The notes under the pieces are model-generated. The model was not told where the DNA came from. It saw nothing but the letters and a program-made list of their open reading frames with translations, and made no database searches. Below, one piece after another: positions 5,617-14,854 of a stretch of 33,183 nt of DNA. Positions within the stretch are counted from its first letter, which is position 1. The number at the start of each line of letters is the position of its first letter. The position numbers were made by a program, and so were the translations under genes. This DNA is from Candidatus Omnitrophica bacterium CG11_big_fil_rev_8_21_14_0_20_41_12 (GTDB lineage Bacteria; Omnitrophota; Gorgyraeia; Gygaellales; Profunditerraquicolaceae), in contig PCWB01000004.1 of NCBI GenBank assembly GCA_002796135.1, positions 1 to 33,183 on the forward strand. Reading direction: 5' to 3'.

Positions 5617-8600
5617 GCCAGGCGCATTTACCAAAAAAACAGGGTTTATACGACCCGCAGTTTGAACATGACGCCTGCGGGGTAGGATTTGTTTGCAATA
5701 TCAAAGGCAGGAAAAGTAATGATATTGTCAGGCAAGGTTTAGAGGTTCTAAGACGGCTAGCTCATCGTGGCGCAACCGGTTCAGACCCGAAAACCGGCGA
5801 TGGAGCGGGGATCCTTATTCAGTTCCCGCACGATTTTTTTGTTACTATCTGTAAAAAAGAAAAGATTAACCTGCCCCAGGAAGGCCAGTATGCCTCCGGG
5901 ATGGTATTTCTGCCTCAAGATGCCCAGGAGCGCCGGTTCTGCAAAGAAGCATTTGAAAAAATCATTAATAATGAATCCCAGATATTTCTAGGTTGGCGTA
6001 ACGTCCCTGTAAATAATCAGGATATCGGCCAAAGCGCCCGGGAGACCCAGCCTGAAGTTGAGCAGATCTTTATCGGCCGTAATAAAAAAATAAATGATGT
6101 TTTATCTTTTGAACGTAAACTTTATGTAATCCGCAAGCAGGTTGAAAATATTATCCGCGCCTCAATAATAAAACAAAAAACATTTTTTTATATTCCCAGT
6201 TTATCCAGCCGCACCTTTATTTATAAAGGCCTGCTCATGCCGCATCAGGTAGAGAATTTCTTTCTGGATTTAAATGCCAAAGAGATCAAAAGCGCTCTCG
6301 CCCTGGTGCATTCGCGTTACTCGACGAATACTTTTCCGACCTGGGATCTTTCTCAGCCGTTTAGATTTATCGCCCATAACGGAGAGATCAATACCTTAAG
6401 AGGCAATATTAACTGGATGCGCAGCCGCCAGAGCCTTCTGGAGAGTGAGCTCCTGGGCAAGGATTTAAAGAAGATTTTTCCGGTGATTGTTCCGGGGGGA
6501 AGCGATTCGGCAGTAATCGATAATGTTTTTGAACTTTTAATTTTATCCGGCCGTCCCCTGGCGCATGCAATTTCCATGCTCATCCCGGCGGCCTGGGAGC
6601 AGAATAAACTGCTGGCTCAAGGGGTCAGGGCTTTTCATCAATATCATGCCTGCCTTACTGAGCCTTGGGATGGGCCGGCGGCGGTTGCCTTTACCGACGG
6701 TGATTCGATCGGAGCAGTGCTTGACCGCAACGGATTGCGGCCGTGCCGTTATATTGTGACCAAAGATGATTTTGTAGTGATGGCTTCTGAGGTAGGGGTT
6801 TTGAATATTGATCCGGATAAGATTATCCACTCCGGACGGCTTGAACCGGGCAAGACTTTCTTTATCGATACCAAAGCCGGCTGCATCATTGAAGACAGCC
6901 AGATCAAAAAAGAACTGGCTCAGGCCAAGCCTTATGAACAATGGGTTAAGAAAAATATATTGAAGCTGGACAGCTTAAAAGATGAGGTTCCTAAAAAAGA
7001 CCAGACCGATACTTTAACGCAGCTAAAAGCTTTTGATTATACGCGGGAAGATTTGAAAACAATTATTAAGCCAATGGCCGAAGGCGCCCAGGAGCCGATA
7101 GGCTCGATGGGCAATGATACCCCGCATGCCGTACTTTCAGAGAAGCCGCAGCTTCTGTTCTCATATTTTAAGCAATTATTTGCCCAGGTAACTAATCCTC
7201 CGATTGACCCTATCCGGGAAGAGCTGGTGATGAGTTTAGCCAGCTATTTAGGACCGGAAAAGAATATCTTAAGCGACACAGAAGGCCACTGCCATAAATT
7301 GTTAGTTGCCCGCCCGGTGCTTAGCGATATTGAAATTGCGAAAATCCGTAAAATTAAAAAAAATGGTTTTAAAACTAAAACCATCTCGTTGCTTTTTAGG
7401 ACAGACGGAAAAATCGATTTTGCCAAAGAGCTTAAAAAAATATGCAGGGAAACGAAATCGGCAATTAAGGCAGGCTATATTTTTATTATTTTAAGCGACC
7501 GCGGAGTAGGAGAATACTGTGCCAGTATCCCCAGCCTTCTGGCGGTTTCCGCACTGCACCATTATTTGGTGCGGCGTTCTTTACGCACCCAGATCAGTAT
7601 TATTTTAGAGAGCGCAGAGCCGCGTGAGGTGAATCATTTTGCCTTGCTCTTTGCCTACGGAGTTGATTGTGTTAATCCGTATCTTGTTTTTAGGGCCCTG
7701 TTGAAAATGGTTAACGAAAAAGAACTTAACCTCGATATCGAAAAAGCCGGGCATAATTATATTAAAGCGGTAGATAAAGGGATCTTAAAGATCCTTTCTA
7801 AAATGGGTATTTCAACTTTACAGAGTTATCGCGGCGCGCAGATCTTTGAAGCAGTAGGATTGAATCAAAACCTCATCGAAGAATATTTTACCGGAACTTC
7901 TTCCAGGATCAGCGGGGCATCTCTGGGCGTAATTGCTAAAGAGGCGGTTATGCGCCATCAGGAGGCTTTTCCGTCGAGCCCGTTTCAAACAGATCATCTG
8001 GCTAGCGGGGGGGCCTATCAATGGAAGCGCGACGGAGAATTTCATCTCTGGAATCCGGAAAGTATCGCGGCTTTGCAGGATGCCGCGCGTAATAATGACG
8101 CCAAAAAATATCAGGAGTTTTCCGGTTTAATCAATGATCAATCAAAAAATCCGACTACCTTAAGAAGTTTATTAAAGTTTAAAATACAAAAGACTATTCC
8201 GTTAGGTGAAGTTGAGCCGGTTGAAGAGATTGTCAAAAGATTTGCCACCGGGGCAATGAGCTTCGGCTCGATCAGCCGCTCCACACATGAAACCATCGCT
8301 ATTGCGATGAATAGATTAAAGGGTAGGTCAAATACCGGAGAAGGGGGAGAGGACCCGGCGCGTTTTACTCCGCTAGCTAATGGTGATTCTGCCAGGAGCG
8401 CAATCAAACAGGTTGCCTCCGGAAGGTTCGGGGTAACCACAAATTATTTAATTAATGCCGATGAAATACAAATTAAAATGGCCCAAGGCGCAAAACCCGG
8501 AGAAGGAGGCCAGCTTCCCGGGCATAAGGTCAGTGCGATAATTGCTAAGACCCGTTATACTACGCCCGGGGTTACTTTGATTTCTCCTCCTCCGCACCAC

Positions 8601-10139
8601 GATATTTATTCCATTGAGGATTTAGCGCAGCTTATTTTTGATCTAAAAAATGTAAATCCTCAAGCGCGCATCAGCGTTAAGTTAGTTTCTGAAATCGGCG
8701 TAGGAACTGTTGCTGCCGGAGTGGCCAAGGGGCATGCGGATATGATCCTTATTTCAGGACAAGACGGCGGTACCGGAGCATCTCCTTTGAGTTCGATTAA
8801 ACACGCCGGGCTTCCCTGGGAGCTGGGGCTTTCCGAGACGCATCAGACTTTGGTCTTAAATGATTTAAGGAGCAGGGTACGCCTGCAAACCGACGGGCAA
8901 ATGCGCACCGGCCGCGATGTCGCCATTGCCGCTTTATTGGGAGCCGAAGAGTTTGGGTTTTGTACCGCGGTATTAATCGTCTTGGGATGCGTGATGCTGC
9001 GCCATTGTAATTTAAATAATTGTTCGGTAGGCATTGCCACCCAGGATGAAGTTTTAGAAAAAAGATTTACCGGGCGTCCCGAATATATATTAAATTATTT
9101 TACTTTTATTGCCAATGAGCTGCGCCAGATCATGAGTTCCCTGGGTATTAAAAAATTAGAAGAGATGGTCGGTAGAGTAGACCTTTTGGAATTAAATCAA
9201 GAAATTCTACCTTGGAAGGCAAAAGAAATTGATTTCTCCAGGATTCTTTATAGACCGCTTGTTCCGGAATCGGTAATTACGCATTATTGCCAAAAACAGG
9301 ACCACGGGATTGATAAAATCCTGGATTTAAAACTTATTGAGTTAGCTAAACCGGCATTGGATAAATCGCAGAATGTCCGGATTGATCTAGAGATTGAAAA
9401 TGTAAACCGGGCTACCGGAGCAATGTTAAGCGGGGAGCTCTGCAGGCGATTTGGCGAGAGTGGATTGCCGGAAGATACGGTTAGATGTAATTTTAAAGGG
9501 ATAGCCGGACAGAGTTTCGGAGCCTTTTTAGCCCAAGGGATAACTTTTACTCTTGAGGGCATGGCTAATGATTATGTGGGCAAAGGCATATCCGGAGGAA
9601 AAATCATAATTTACCCCGATCAGCAAGCCGACTATAGACCGGATGAAAATATTATTATCGGCAATACTACTTTTTACGGGGCAATTAACGGAGAGGCCTA
9701 TATCAGAGGGGTTGCCGGAGAAAGGTTCTGTATCCGGAATTCCGGGTTAGACGCGGTGATTGAAGGCTTAGGGGATCATGGGTGCGAATATATGACCGGC
9801 GGCAGGATTGTTGTTCTGGGAAAAACCGGCAGAAATTTCGGGGCAGGGATGTCCGGCGGGATTGCTTATTGCCTGGATGAAAATTCAGAATTTAAGAAAA
9901 AATGTAATTTGGAAATGGTGGCACTGGAAAAAATTGATGATGCTGACGCGCAGATAATTAAAAATCTGCTGTTTAATCATCATAAATATACGCAGAGCCC
10001 TAAAGCCAGAGAGACCCTTGCTGATTTTAATAAGTATGCCAAATTTTTTGTTAAAGTCATACCCTTGGAATACAAACGTATATTAGAGGAGACTAGGGCC
10101 TCCAAGAAAACGGATTTAGGAGAATATAGCGATGGGTGA
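5598..10139 (+). CDS. gltB: Glutamate synthase large subunit
   Basis: A 1513-residue enzyme that splits glutamine and transfers the ammonia to 2-oxoglutarate, making two glutamates. The order of domains is standard. First is a short propeptide, then the class II amidotransferase nucleophile Cys27 (FEHDACGVGF) with LAHRGATGSDPKTGDGAG. Next come the central domain and the FMN-binding synthase domain (GEGGEDPAR, GAKPGEGGQLPGHKV, SGQDGGTGASPL). The [3Fe-4S] cysteine cluster CVMLRHCNLNNC follows, and the C-terminal GXGXG beta-helix domain ends the protein. The length matches the bacterial alpha subunit. ATG 5598 is the longest start. ATG 5613, preceded by GGAAG, is a plausible alternative and only shortens the propeptide. 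The next gene encodes the NADPH-type small subunit and overlaps by eight bases, so this is a two-subunit enzyme. Confidence 0.97.
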   Translation: MEDKFMSQAHLPKKQGLYDPQFEHDACGVGFVCNIKGRKSNDIVRQGLEVLRRLAHRGATGSDPKTGDGAGILIQFPHDFFVTICKKEKINLPQEGQYASGMVFLPQDAQERRFCKEAFEKIINNESQIFLGWRNVPVNNQDIGQSARETQPEVEQIFIGRNKKINDVLSFERKLYVIRKQVENIIRASIIKQKTFFYIPSLSSRTFIYKGLLMPHQVENFFLDLNAKEIKSALALVHSRYSTNTFPTWDLSQPFRFIAHNGEINTLRGNINWMRSRQSLLESELLGKDLKKIFPVIVPGGSDSAVIDNVFELLILSGRPLAHAISMLIPAAWEQNKLLAQGVRAFHQYHACLTEPWDGPAAVAFTDGDSIGAVLDRNGLRPCRYIVTKDDFVVMASEVGVLNIDPDKIIHSGRLEPGKTFFIDTKAGCIIEDSQIKKELAQAKPYEQWVKKNILKLDSLKDEVPKKDQTDTLTQLKAFDYTREDLKTIIKPMAEGAQEPIGSMGNDTPHAVLSEKPQLLFSYFKQLFAQVTNPPIDPIREELVMSLASYLGPEKNILSDTEGHCHKLLVARPVLSDIEIAKIRKIKKNGFKTKTISLLFRTDGKIDFAKELKKICRETKSAIKAGYIFIILSDRGVGEYCASIPSLLAVSALHHYLVRRSLRTQISIILESAEPREVNHFALLFAYGVDCVNPYLVFRALLKMVNEKELNLDIEKAGHNYIKAVDKGILKILSKMGISTLQSYRGAQIFEAVGLNQNLIEEYFTGTSSRISGASLGVIAKEAVMRHQEAFPSSPFQTDHLASGGAYQWKRDGEFHLWNPESIAALQDAARNNDAKKYQEFSGLINDQSKNPTTLRSLLKFKIQKTIPLGEVEPVEEIVKRFATGAMSFGSISRSTHETIAIAMNRLKGRSNTGEGGEDPARFTPLANGDSARSAIKQVASGRFGVTTNYLINADEIQIKMAQGAKPGEGGQLPGHKVSAIIAKTRYTTPGVTLISPPPHHDIYSIEDLAQLIFDLKNVNPQARISVKLVSEIGVGTVAAGVAKGHADMILISGQDGGTGASPLSSIKHAGLPWELGLSETHQTLVLNDLRSRVRLQTDGQMRTGRDVAIAALLGAEEFGFCTAVLIVLGCVMLRHCNLNNCSVGIATQDEVLEKRFTGRPEYILNYFTFIANELRQIMSSLGIKKLEEMVGRVDLLELNQEILPWKAKEIDFSRILYRPLVPESVITHYCQKQDHGIDKILDLKLIELAKPALDKSQNVRIDLEIENVNRATGAMLSGELCRRFGESGLPEDTVRCNFKGIAGQSFGAFLAQGITFTLEGMANDYVGKGISGGKIIIYPDQQADYRPDENIIIGNTTFYGAINGEAYIRGVAGERFCIRNSGLDAVIEGLGDHGCEYMTGGRIVVLGKTGRNFGAGMSGGIAYCLDENSEFKKKCNLEMVALEKIDDADAQIIKNLLFNHHKYTQSPKARETLADFNKYAKFFVKVIPLEYKRILEETRASKKTDLGEYSDG

Positions 10140-11574
10140 TGTCAAAGGATTTTTGAAAGTCAAGAGGCAGCCCGGAACATACCGGGCAGTTTGTGAGCGT
10201 GTAAAAGATTTCGCCGAAGTTAATCTCTTACGCAGCGAATCTCAAAATAAAGAACAATCGTCTCGGTGCATGGATTGCGGCACGCCATTTTGCCATTCTG
10301 GTTGCCCCATCGGTAATTATATACCGGAATGGAATGATCTGGTTTTTCATGGCCAATGGGAAAAGGCTTTTAGTCTGCTCAGAGCGACAAATAATCTTCC
10401 TGAAGTCACCGGAAGGATCTGCCCGTCACTCTGCGAATATGCCTGTGTTTTAGGAATTAATGATGATCCGGTGACGATCCGGGAAAATGAATTAGGTATC
10501 ATTGAATACGCTTTTAAACATGGATTAATTAAGCCCCGGGTTATTAAGAAGAGGACAGGAAAAAAAGTTGCGGTGGTCGGCTCCGGGCCGGCGGGCCTGG
10601 CTTGTGCGGATCAACTGAATTCTGTTGGCCATGCGGTGACAGTTTTTGAAAGAGATGATGCCATCGGCGGGATTTTGCGCTACGGTATTCCTGAATTTAA
10701 GCTGGAAAAAAAGATCATCGACCGTAGGATCAAGATTTTGGAAAAGGAGGGGATAAAATTTAAAACTAATTCAAATATCGGCGTTGATTATAAAATTAAA
10801 AAACTGCTTCGTGAGTTTGACGCGGTTTGTATTGCCTGCGGATCGCGTACTCCGCGGGATCTTAATGTTGAAGGTAGGAGTATGTCCGGAATTAACTTTG
10901 CCATGGATTACCTGATCCAGTCGAATAAACGGATTAAGGGAGAAAAAATTCCGGCGAATAAATTGATTGACGCTAAAAATAAGCGCGTGGTGGTTATCGG
11001 GGGCGGAGATACCGGAGCAGATTGTGTAGGGGTTGCGCATCGCCAGGGCGCATCCTGCGTTATGCAAATTGAGATCATGCCTAAGCCGTCAACAAGCCGC
11101 ACCCAAGATTGTTCCTGGCCTAAATATCCTATTTTGTTTAAATCTTCTACCAGCCATGAAGAGGGTGGACAGAGAGATTGGTCGGTATTGACTAAGAAAT
11201 TCATCGGTTCAAATGGAAAAGTAGAGAAACTTGCCTGCATAAGGGTTGAATTTAAGAAAGACGCTTCAGGTTGTCCGATTATACAGGAGGTAGCCGGATC
11301 AGAATTTGAAATCCAGACCGATCTGGTAATTTTAGCTCTAGGCTTCTTGCATCCTGAGAAAAAAGGAATAATCGGGGAGCTGAAATTAGACCTGGACCAG
11401 AGAGGAAATGTCAAAACTAATGATAATTATATGACTTCCAAGAAAGATGTGTTTGCTTGCGGAGATATGCGCCGCGGCCAATCCCTGATTGTCTGGGCAA
11501 TCTCTGAAGGCCGGCGTGCCGCTCATCATATCGATAAACACCTCATGGGTAATTCAATCCTGCCAACGCTATAA
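10132..11574 (+). CDS. gltD: Glutamate synthase small subunit (NAD(P)H-type)
   Basis: A 480-residue flavoprotein that passes electrons from NAD(P)H through FAD and two low-potential iron-sulfur clusters to GltB. The N-terminal cysteine pattern is intact (CMDCGTPFCHSGCPIGN and GRICPSLCEYACVLG). The FAD-binding Rossmann motif VVGSGPAGLACADQL is followed by GGILRYGIPEFKLEK, and the dinucleotide motif VVVIGGGDTGADCVG lies in the middle. The C-terminal FACGDMRRGQSLIVWAISEGR completes the FAD site. Length is normal for the family. The start overlaps the end of gltB by eight bases and is preceded by TTAGGAGAA. The following 139 bases lack a clear U-tailed terminator. Confidence 0.97.
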   Translation: MGDVKGFLKVKRQPGTYRAVCERVKDFAEVNLLRSESQNKEQSSRCMDCGTPFCHSGCPIGNYIPEWNDLVFHGQWEKAFSLLRATNNLPEVTGRICPSLCEYACVLGINDDPVTIRENELGIIEYAFKHGLIKPRVIKKRTGKKVAVVGSGPAGLACADQLNSVGHAVTVFERDDAIGGILRYGIPEFKLEKKIIDRRIKILEKEGIKFKTNSNIGVDYKIKKLLREFDAVCIACGSRTPRDLNVEGRSMSGINFAMDYLIQSNKRIKGEKIPANKLIDAKNKRVVVIGGGDTGADCVGVAHRQGASCVMQIEIMPKPSTSRTQDCSWPKYPILFKSSTSHEEGGQRDWSVLTKKFIGSNGKVEKLACIRVEFKKDASGCPIIQEVAGSEFEIQTDLVILALGFLHPEKKGIIGELKLDLDQRGNVKTNDNYMTSKKDVFACGDMRRGQSLIVWAISEGRRAAHHIDKHLMGNSILPTL

Positions 11575-11651
11575 AACCAAACTTTTTAAGGATTTTAAGC
11601 CGGAATATCGGAAGAGAAGGCATCTAAAAGGTAGAATTTAGGCCCCAGTTG

Positions 11652-11660
11652 TGCTATACT
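11652..11660 (+). promoter_or_regulatory. Possible extended -10 promoter for exbB
   Basis: TGCTATACT is an extended -10 element (TG-N-TATACT) about 50 bases before the exbB start. No good -35 hexamer is seen at 16-18 bases upstream. The 11575-11713 gap holds nothing else I can name. Confidence 0.4.
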
Positions 11661-11713
11661 ATTTTGATAACAAATCTTGAGGCTAAATATTAGTTGAAGA
11701 GGAGGATTTTGAC

Positions 11714-12331
11714 ATGAATATATGGCATTTAATTAAAATCGGTGGAGTTACCATGATTGTGCTTCTGATTATGTCAATAGTATCAGTAGCGATTATTTTA
11801 GAGAGATTTATCTATTACCGCAAAAAAGCTAAATTAAAGCGTAAAGATTTTATGTCGGCTATCCGGCAGGAGCTTAAGAGCAGAGACTTAAAGCGTGCAA
11901 TAAAGGTATGCGAAAGCAGTAATGCGCCTTTTACCCAGGTAACTTATGCGGGTTTAAGTTTTTTTGATTGTAGTGAGAAAGAGATATCTAATAATATGGA
12001 GCGTCAAATTATTATTGAGACCATCAACCTTGAGCGCTTTACTTCAGGGATCGGTACGATCGGAAGTGTGGCTGTTTACATCGGGCTTCTGGGGACGATC
12101 TTGGGTATACTCAGAGCATTTCACGACGTATCGATCAGCGGCTCCAGCGGTATAGGCGTGATTATCGGCGGGATCTCGGAGGCATTATCTACTACTGCTG
12201 CTGGGCTTTGTGTGGCAGTTCCGGCGGTAGCCGCATATAATTATTTTATGAAAAAGATCGATGATTTTATCAAAGATATGGAGTTAGTTGCTTCTGAAAC
12301 GATGGATCTGATCAGCTCGATAAAAAAATGA
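11714..12331 (+). CDS. exbB: ExbB/TolQ-family proton channel subunit
   Basis: A 205-residue inner-membrane protein of the MotA/TolQ/ExbB family, which with ExbD turns the proton gradient into force on an outer-membrane partner such as TonB or TolA. There is one N-terminal membrane helix (TMIVLLIMSIVSVAIILERF), a cytoplasmic loop of about 90 residues, and two C-terminal helices, with the family signature VYIGLLGTILGILRAF and the pore segment ALSTTAAGLCVAVPAVAAYNYF. The start is behind AGAGGAGGA. It overlaps exbD by four bases (ATGA). Neither tonB, tolA nor pal is seen nearby, so ExbB versus TolQ cannot be decided from context, and the symbol is a family-level choice. Confidence 0.87.
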   Translation: MNIWHLIKIGGVTMIVLLIMSIVSVAIILERFIYYRKKAKLKRKDFMSAIRQELKSRDLKRAIKVCESSNAPFTQVTYAGLSFFDCSEKEISNNMERQIIIETINLERFTSGIGTIGSVAVYIGLLGTILGILRAFHDVSISGSSGIGVIIGGISEALSTTAAGLCVAVPAVAAYNYFMKKIDDFIKDMELVASETMDLISSIKK

Positions 12332-12732
12332 GGAATCCTACCAGGAGGCAGAAACCATTCACCGATATAAATACTACTCCGTTTACCGATATTATCCTGG
12401 TGCTGATGACTATATTTATGGTTATGACACCTCTGGTTATGCAATCAAACATTCAGGTAAATTTACCCAGCTCAACAACCGGTGAGCCGAATAAAGAGGC
12501 CAAGCAGATCAACATTACGATTACCAACGAAGGATTGATTTATTTGGATAATAAGTTAACTTTAAAGAAGTTGCTCAAAGCAGAGGTGGCTAGGTTACAT
12601 CAGGCTAATCCCGGCCTAGAGGTTATTTTGCTTTCAGATAGAATGGTCAGGTTTAAAGACATTGTCGGCCTTCTGGACATCTTCAACGAATTGGGCATTA
12701 AAAATCTGAATATTGCCACCAAAACCGAATAA
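12328..12732 (+). CDS. exbD: ExbD/TolR-family biopolymer transport protein
   Basis: A 134-residue protein with the standard ExbD/TolR layout: a short cytoplasmic N-terminus, one membrane helix carrying the conserved aspartate (INTTPFTDIILVLMTIFMVM), and a periplasmic domain of about 90 residues ending in LLDIFNELGIKNLNIAT. The TTPFTD motif is the usual proton-conducting signature. It is translationally coupled to exbB through an ATGA overlap and is followed almost at once by apbE. The energised partner is not encoded in the window. Confidence 0.87.
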   Translation: MRNPTRRQKPFTDINTTPFTDIILVLMTIFMVMTPLVMQSNIQVNLPSSTTGEPNKEAKQINITITNEGLIYLDNKLTLKKLLKAEVARLHQANPGLEVILLSDRMVRFKDIVGLLDIFNELGIKNLNIATKTE

Positions 12733-12736
12733 ATCA

Positions 12737-13726
12737 ATGACAAAAAAAACTATTCAAATTTTCAGCGTGATAATTTTGGTTGGTCTGGGATTTTGGGGTA
12801 TCAAGCGGGCTAACTTAAGTATTCCCCCTGCCCGGACTGAAACCCGCCTGATGATGGGTACTTATGCTACGATTATTGCTTTAGGACCTAAGGAGATTAC
12901 CACTAAGGCAATGAATTTAGCCTTTATGCGGATGCAGGAAATAGATGTAAAATTCAATCCGATTAATCCCCAAAGTCCGGTTTATGCTTTTAATCGCAAT
13001 AATAAACCTATCTCTGACCCTGAGATTATTAGCCTGGTTAAGAGAGCTTTAGAAATTAGTAGGAAGTCTAACGGAGCTTTTGATATCACTGTGGCTCCAT
13101 TATTAGAGCTTTGGGGTTTTTATGTGAAAGCTTCTTCTGTTCCTAAGGATAAGGAGATTAAATCCTGCTTGCGTAATGTTGGTTATCGGCATCTTTTGTT
13201 TAAAGGCGGAAAGTTGAATAAAGATAACCCGAAAGTCAAAATTGATTTTGGCGGGATTGCTAAAGGTTATGCCTTAGCTGAGGCAGCCAGAGTTTTAAAA
13301 AATAACGGCGTAACTTCTGTCTTGATTGATTTGGGAGGAGATATTTATGTTTTAGGGAAATACGGAGCAAGGCCTTGGAAGGTCGGGATCAGAAATCCCA
13401 GAGGCACGGATATCTTGGGATATCTTGAGGCAAAAGATCAATCGGTATCCAGCTCAGGAGATTATGAAAGATTTTTTGTTGAAAAGGGAAAGCGCTACCA
13501 TCATATATTTAATCCGGTAACAGGATATCCTACAGAAGAAGTGGCTGAGGTAACGCTTATTCATCCTGATCCTGTTCTGGCGCAGGCTTGGGCAAAAATA
13601 CCTTTTGTGATGGGCTCACAAAAAGGGCTGCAGGCATTGGACAGGATCAAAGGGATGCAGGCGATTGTCGTGACTAGTGATGGGGAAATTTTATATTCTG
13701 AAAATAAATTAATAATTCATAAATAA
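12737..13726 (+). CDS. apbE: FAD:protein FMN transferase ApbE
   Basis: Transfers FMN from FAD onto a threonine or serine in D-x-x-(S/T)-G-A-(T/S) motifs of exported or membrane proteins. A single N-terminal hydrophobic segment (IFSVIILVGLGFWGI) without a lipobox cysteine suggests a membrane-anchored periplasmic enzyme, unlike many lipoprotein ApbEs. Family motifs are visible: TRLMMGTYATI, VDFGGIAKGYALAEAA-like KIDFGGIAKGYA, LIDLGGDIYVLG, SSSGDYERFF and HHIFNPVTGYP. I prefer ATG 12737 over the track's upstream TTG at 12713, which lies inside exbD; this gives 329 residues. The likely substrates are NqrB and NqrC encoded at 24613 and 25659, both of which carry a DAITGAT site. Confidence 0.94.
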   Translation: MTKKTIQIFSVIILVGLGFWGIKRANLSIPPARTETRLMMGTYATIIALGPKEITTKAMNLAFMRMQEIDVKFNPINPQSPVYAFNRNNKPISDPEIISLVKRALEISRKSNGAFDITVAPLLELWGFYVKASSVPKDKEIKSCLRNVGYRHLLFKGGKLNKDNPKVKIDFGGIAKGYALAEAARVLKNNGVTSVLIDLGGDIYVLGKYGARPWKVGIRNPRGTDILGYLEAKDQSVSSSGDYERFFVEKGKRYHHIFNPVTGYPTEEVAEVTLIHPDPVLAQAWAKIPFVMGSQKGLQALDRIKGMQAIVVTSDGEILYSENKLIIHK

Positions 13727-13740
13727 GCTTATAATTAACT

Positions 13741-14376
13741 ATGAAATATTATCCGATAAATATTACTTTAGAAAATAAAAAATGTGTAGTGCTTGGCGCC
13801 GGGATTGTCGCGCTGCGTAAGATCAAGCGGCTGCTGGAGTGCGGCTCACGTGTTTCTGTAGTTGCCGAAGAGATCAGCCCTCAATTAAAAGAGTTGTTGA
13901 AGCAGAAAAAAAATATATTTATAAATAAAAAAGCTTCGCTTAATGATCTAAAAGGGGCATACTTAGTGGTTGCCGCAACCAATGACAGGAAATTAAATGC
14001 CCTTGTTTCTGCGTATTGCCTAAAAAAAAATATTTTAGTTAATGTGGTTGATTCTCCCGGGGAGTGCAGTTTTATCCTGCCGGCGGTCTTCAGAAGAGGT
14101 AATTTAGCTATCAGTGTATCTACCGACGGGCTAAGCCCGGCGTTGGCCAGGAAAATCCGCCGAGAGCTTCAGAAGAAATTTGGTTTTGAATATGCTAGGT
14201 TATTGCAGCTATTGAAAAAGATTCGTCCGCAGGCGTTAAAGAAAATAAAAAACTTAAGGCAAAGAAATATTTTTTTTCAGAAGATATTCCAGCCGGAAAT
14301 ACTTGATTTTCTTAAAAAGAACAAGCTTGTGCAGGCCAGAAAAAAAATCGGAGAGTATTTAAAAGATGCCCAGTGA
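13741..14376 (+). CDS. Precorrin-2 dehydrogenase / sirohydrochlorin ferrochelatase (Met8-like)
   Basis: A 211-residue protein like yeast Met8, Bacillus YlnF/SirC and the N-terminal half of CysG. It oxidises precorrin-2 with NAD+ and can insert iron to make siroheme. The Rossmann motif VVLGAGIVALRKIKRLLECG is at the start, and the catalytic-aspartate region NVVDSPGECSFILPAVFRRG is at residues of about 105-125, followed by the helical SPALARKIRRELQKKFG segment. In this operon siroheme is the branch point: it is the substrate for the AhbA/AhbB decarboxylase encoded downstream. No separate ferrochelatase (CbiK/SirB/CfbA) is seen, so this protein may do both steps. The gene starts 14 bases after apbE and overlaps the next gene by 11 bases. 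Confidence 0.9.
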   Translation: MKYYPINITLENKKCVVLGAGIVALRKIKRLLECGSRVSVVAEEISPQLKELLKQKKNIFINKKASLNDLKGAYLVVAATNDRKLNALVSAYCLKKNILVNVVDSPGECSFILPAVFRRGNLAISVSTDGLSPALARKIRRELQKKFGFEYARLLQLLKKIRPQALKKIKNLRQRNIFFQKIFQPEILDFLKKNKLVQARKKIGEYLKDAQ

Positions 14377-14824
14377 TAATTTTATTCCCTGTACCTTTAA
14401 TTTATATTCTACGCTTCATATCGTAAGTATCTTTTTGAGCTATTTGGTCTTCTTGATTGCTACGGCTACGGCTGCGGCTTATCTGATCCAGGATGCCTTG
14501 ATTAAAAGTAAGCGCACGGGAGTAGTTTTTAGCCGGCTGCCGGATTTATCATTTTTAGATAAACTTAATTACCGAAGTATCAGCCTGGGGTTTACTTTGC
14601 TTAGCTTAGCGATCATCAGCGGGTTTATCTGGGCTAGAAATATTCACGGCACTTATTGGGGTGTGTATAATTTACGCCAGATCTACTCTCTGGTGTTATG
14701 GTTAATTTATGCGGTTATTCTGCATGCGCGGTTATCCGCGAAATTACGAGGTAGAAAAGTGGCGCTGTTGTCTCTTTTTGCTTTTGGCGTGCTGGTGTTG
14801 AGCCTGCTGGCAACTTGTCGTTAA
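14366..14824 (+). CDS. Half-size CcsA/HemX-like cytochrome c assembly membrane protein
   Basis: A 152-residue protein with four membrane helices (LHIVSIFLSYLVFLIATATAAAYLI, ISLGFTLLSLAIISGFIWA, IYSLVLWLIYAVILHARL, VALLSLFAFGVLVLSLLA). It matches only the C-terminal half of the CcsA/ResC/HemX family, including the family-specific LHIVSIFLSYL histidine and a degenerate form of the tryptophan-rich loop (GTYWGVYNLRQIYSL instead of WxWDPKE). The N-terminal helices are missing and there is no room for them upstream, since the preceding gene overlaps by 11 bases and a GGAGAG is well placed. In Bacillus hemX lies next to hemA and affects HemA levels. Here the gene lies immediately before hemA, so a HemX-like regulatory or haem-handling role is likelier than a complete haem exporter or lyase. 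Confidence 0.75.
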   Translation: MPSDNFIPCTFNLYSTLHIVSIFLSYLVFLIATATAAAYLIQDALIKSKRTGVVFSRLPDLSFLDKLNYRSISLGFTLLSLAIISGFIWARNIHGTYWGVYNLRQIYSLVLWLIYAVILHARLSAKLRGRKVALLSLFAFGVLVLSLLATCR

Positions 14825-14854
14825 GATAATGGGGATATTCCTGGAGAAACAAGG

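Noticed and set aside
11651-11675. Second Rex-like site near exbB (TTGTGC ... TAACAA)
   Set aside because: The half-sites are too far apart and one half lacks the GAA/TTC core.
12713-12736. Upstream TTG start of apbE from the ORF track
   Set aside because: It lies inside exbD and adds eight residues before a normal signal-anchor start at ATG 12737.
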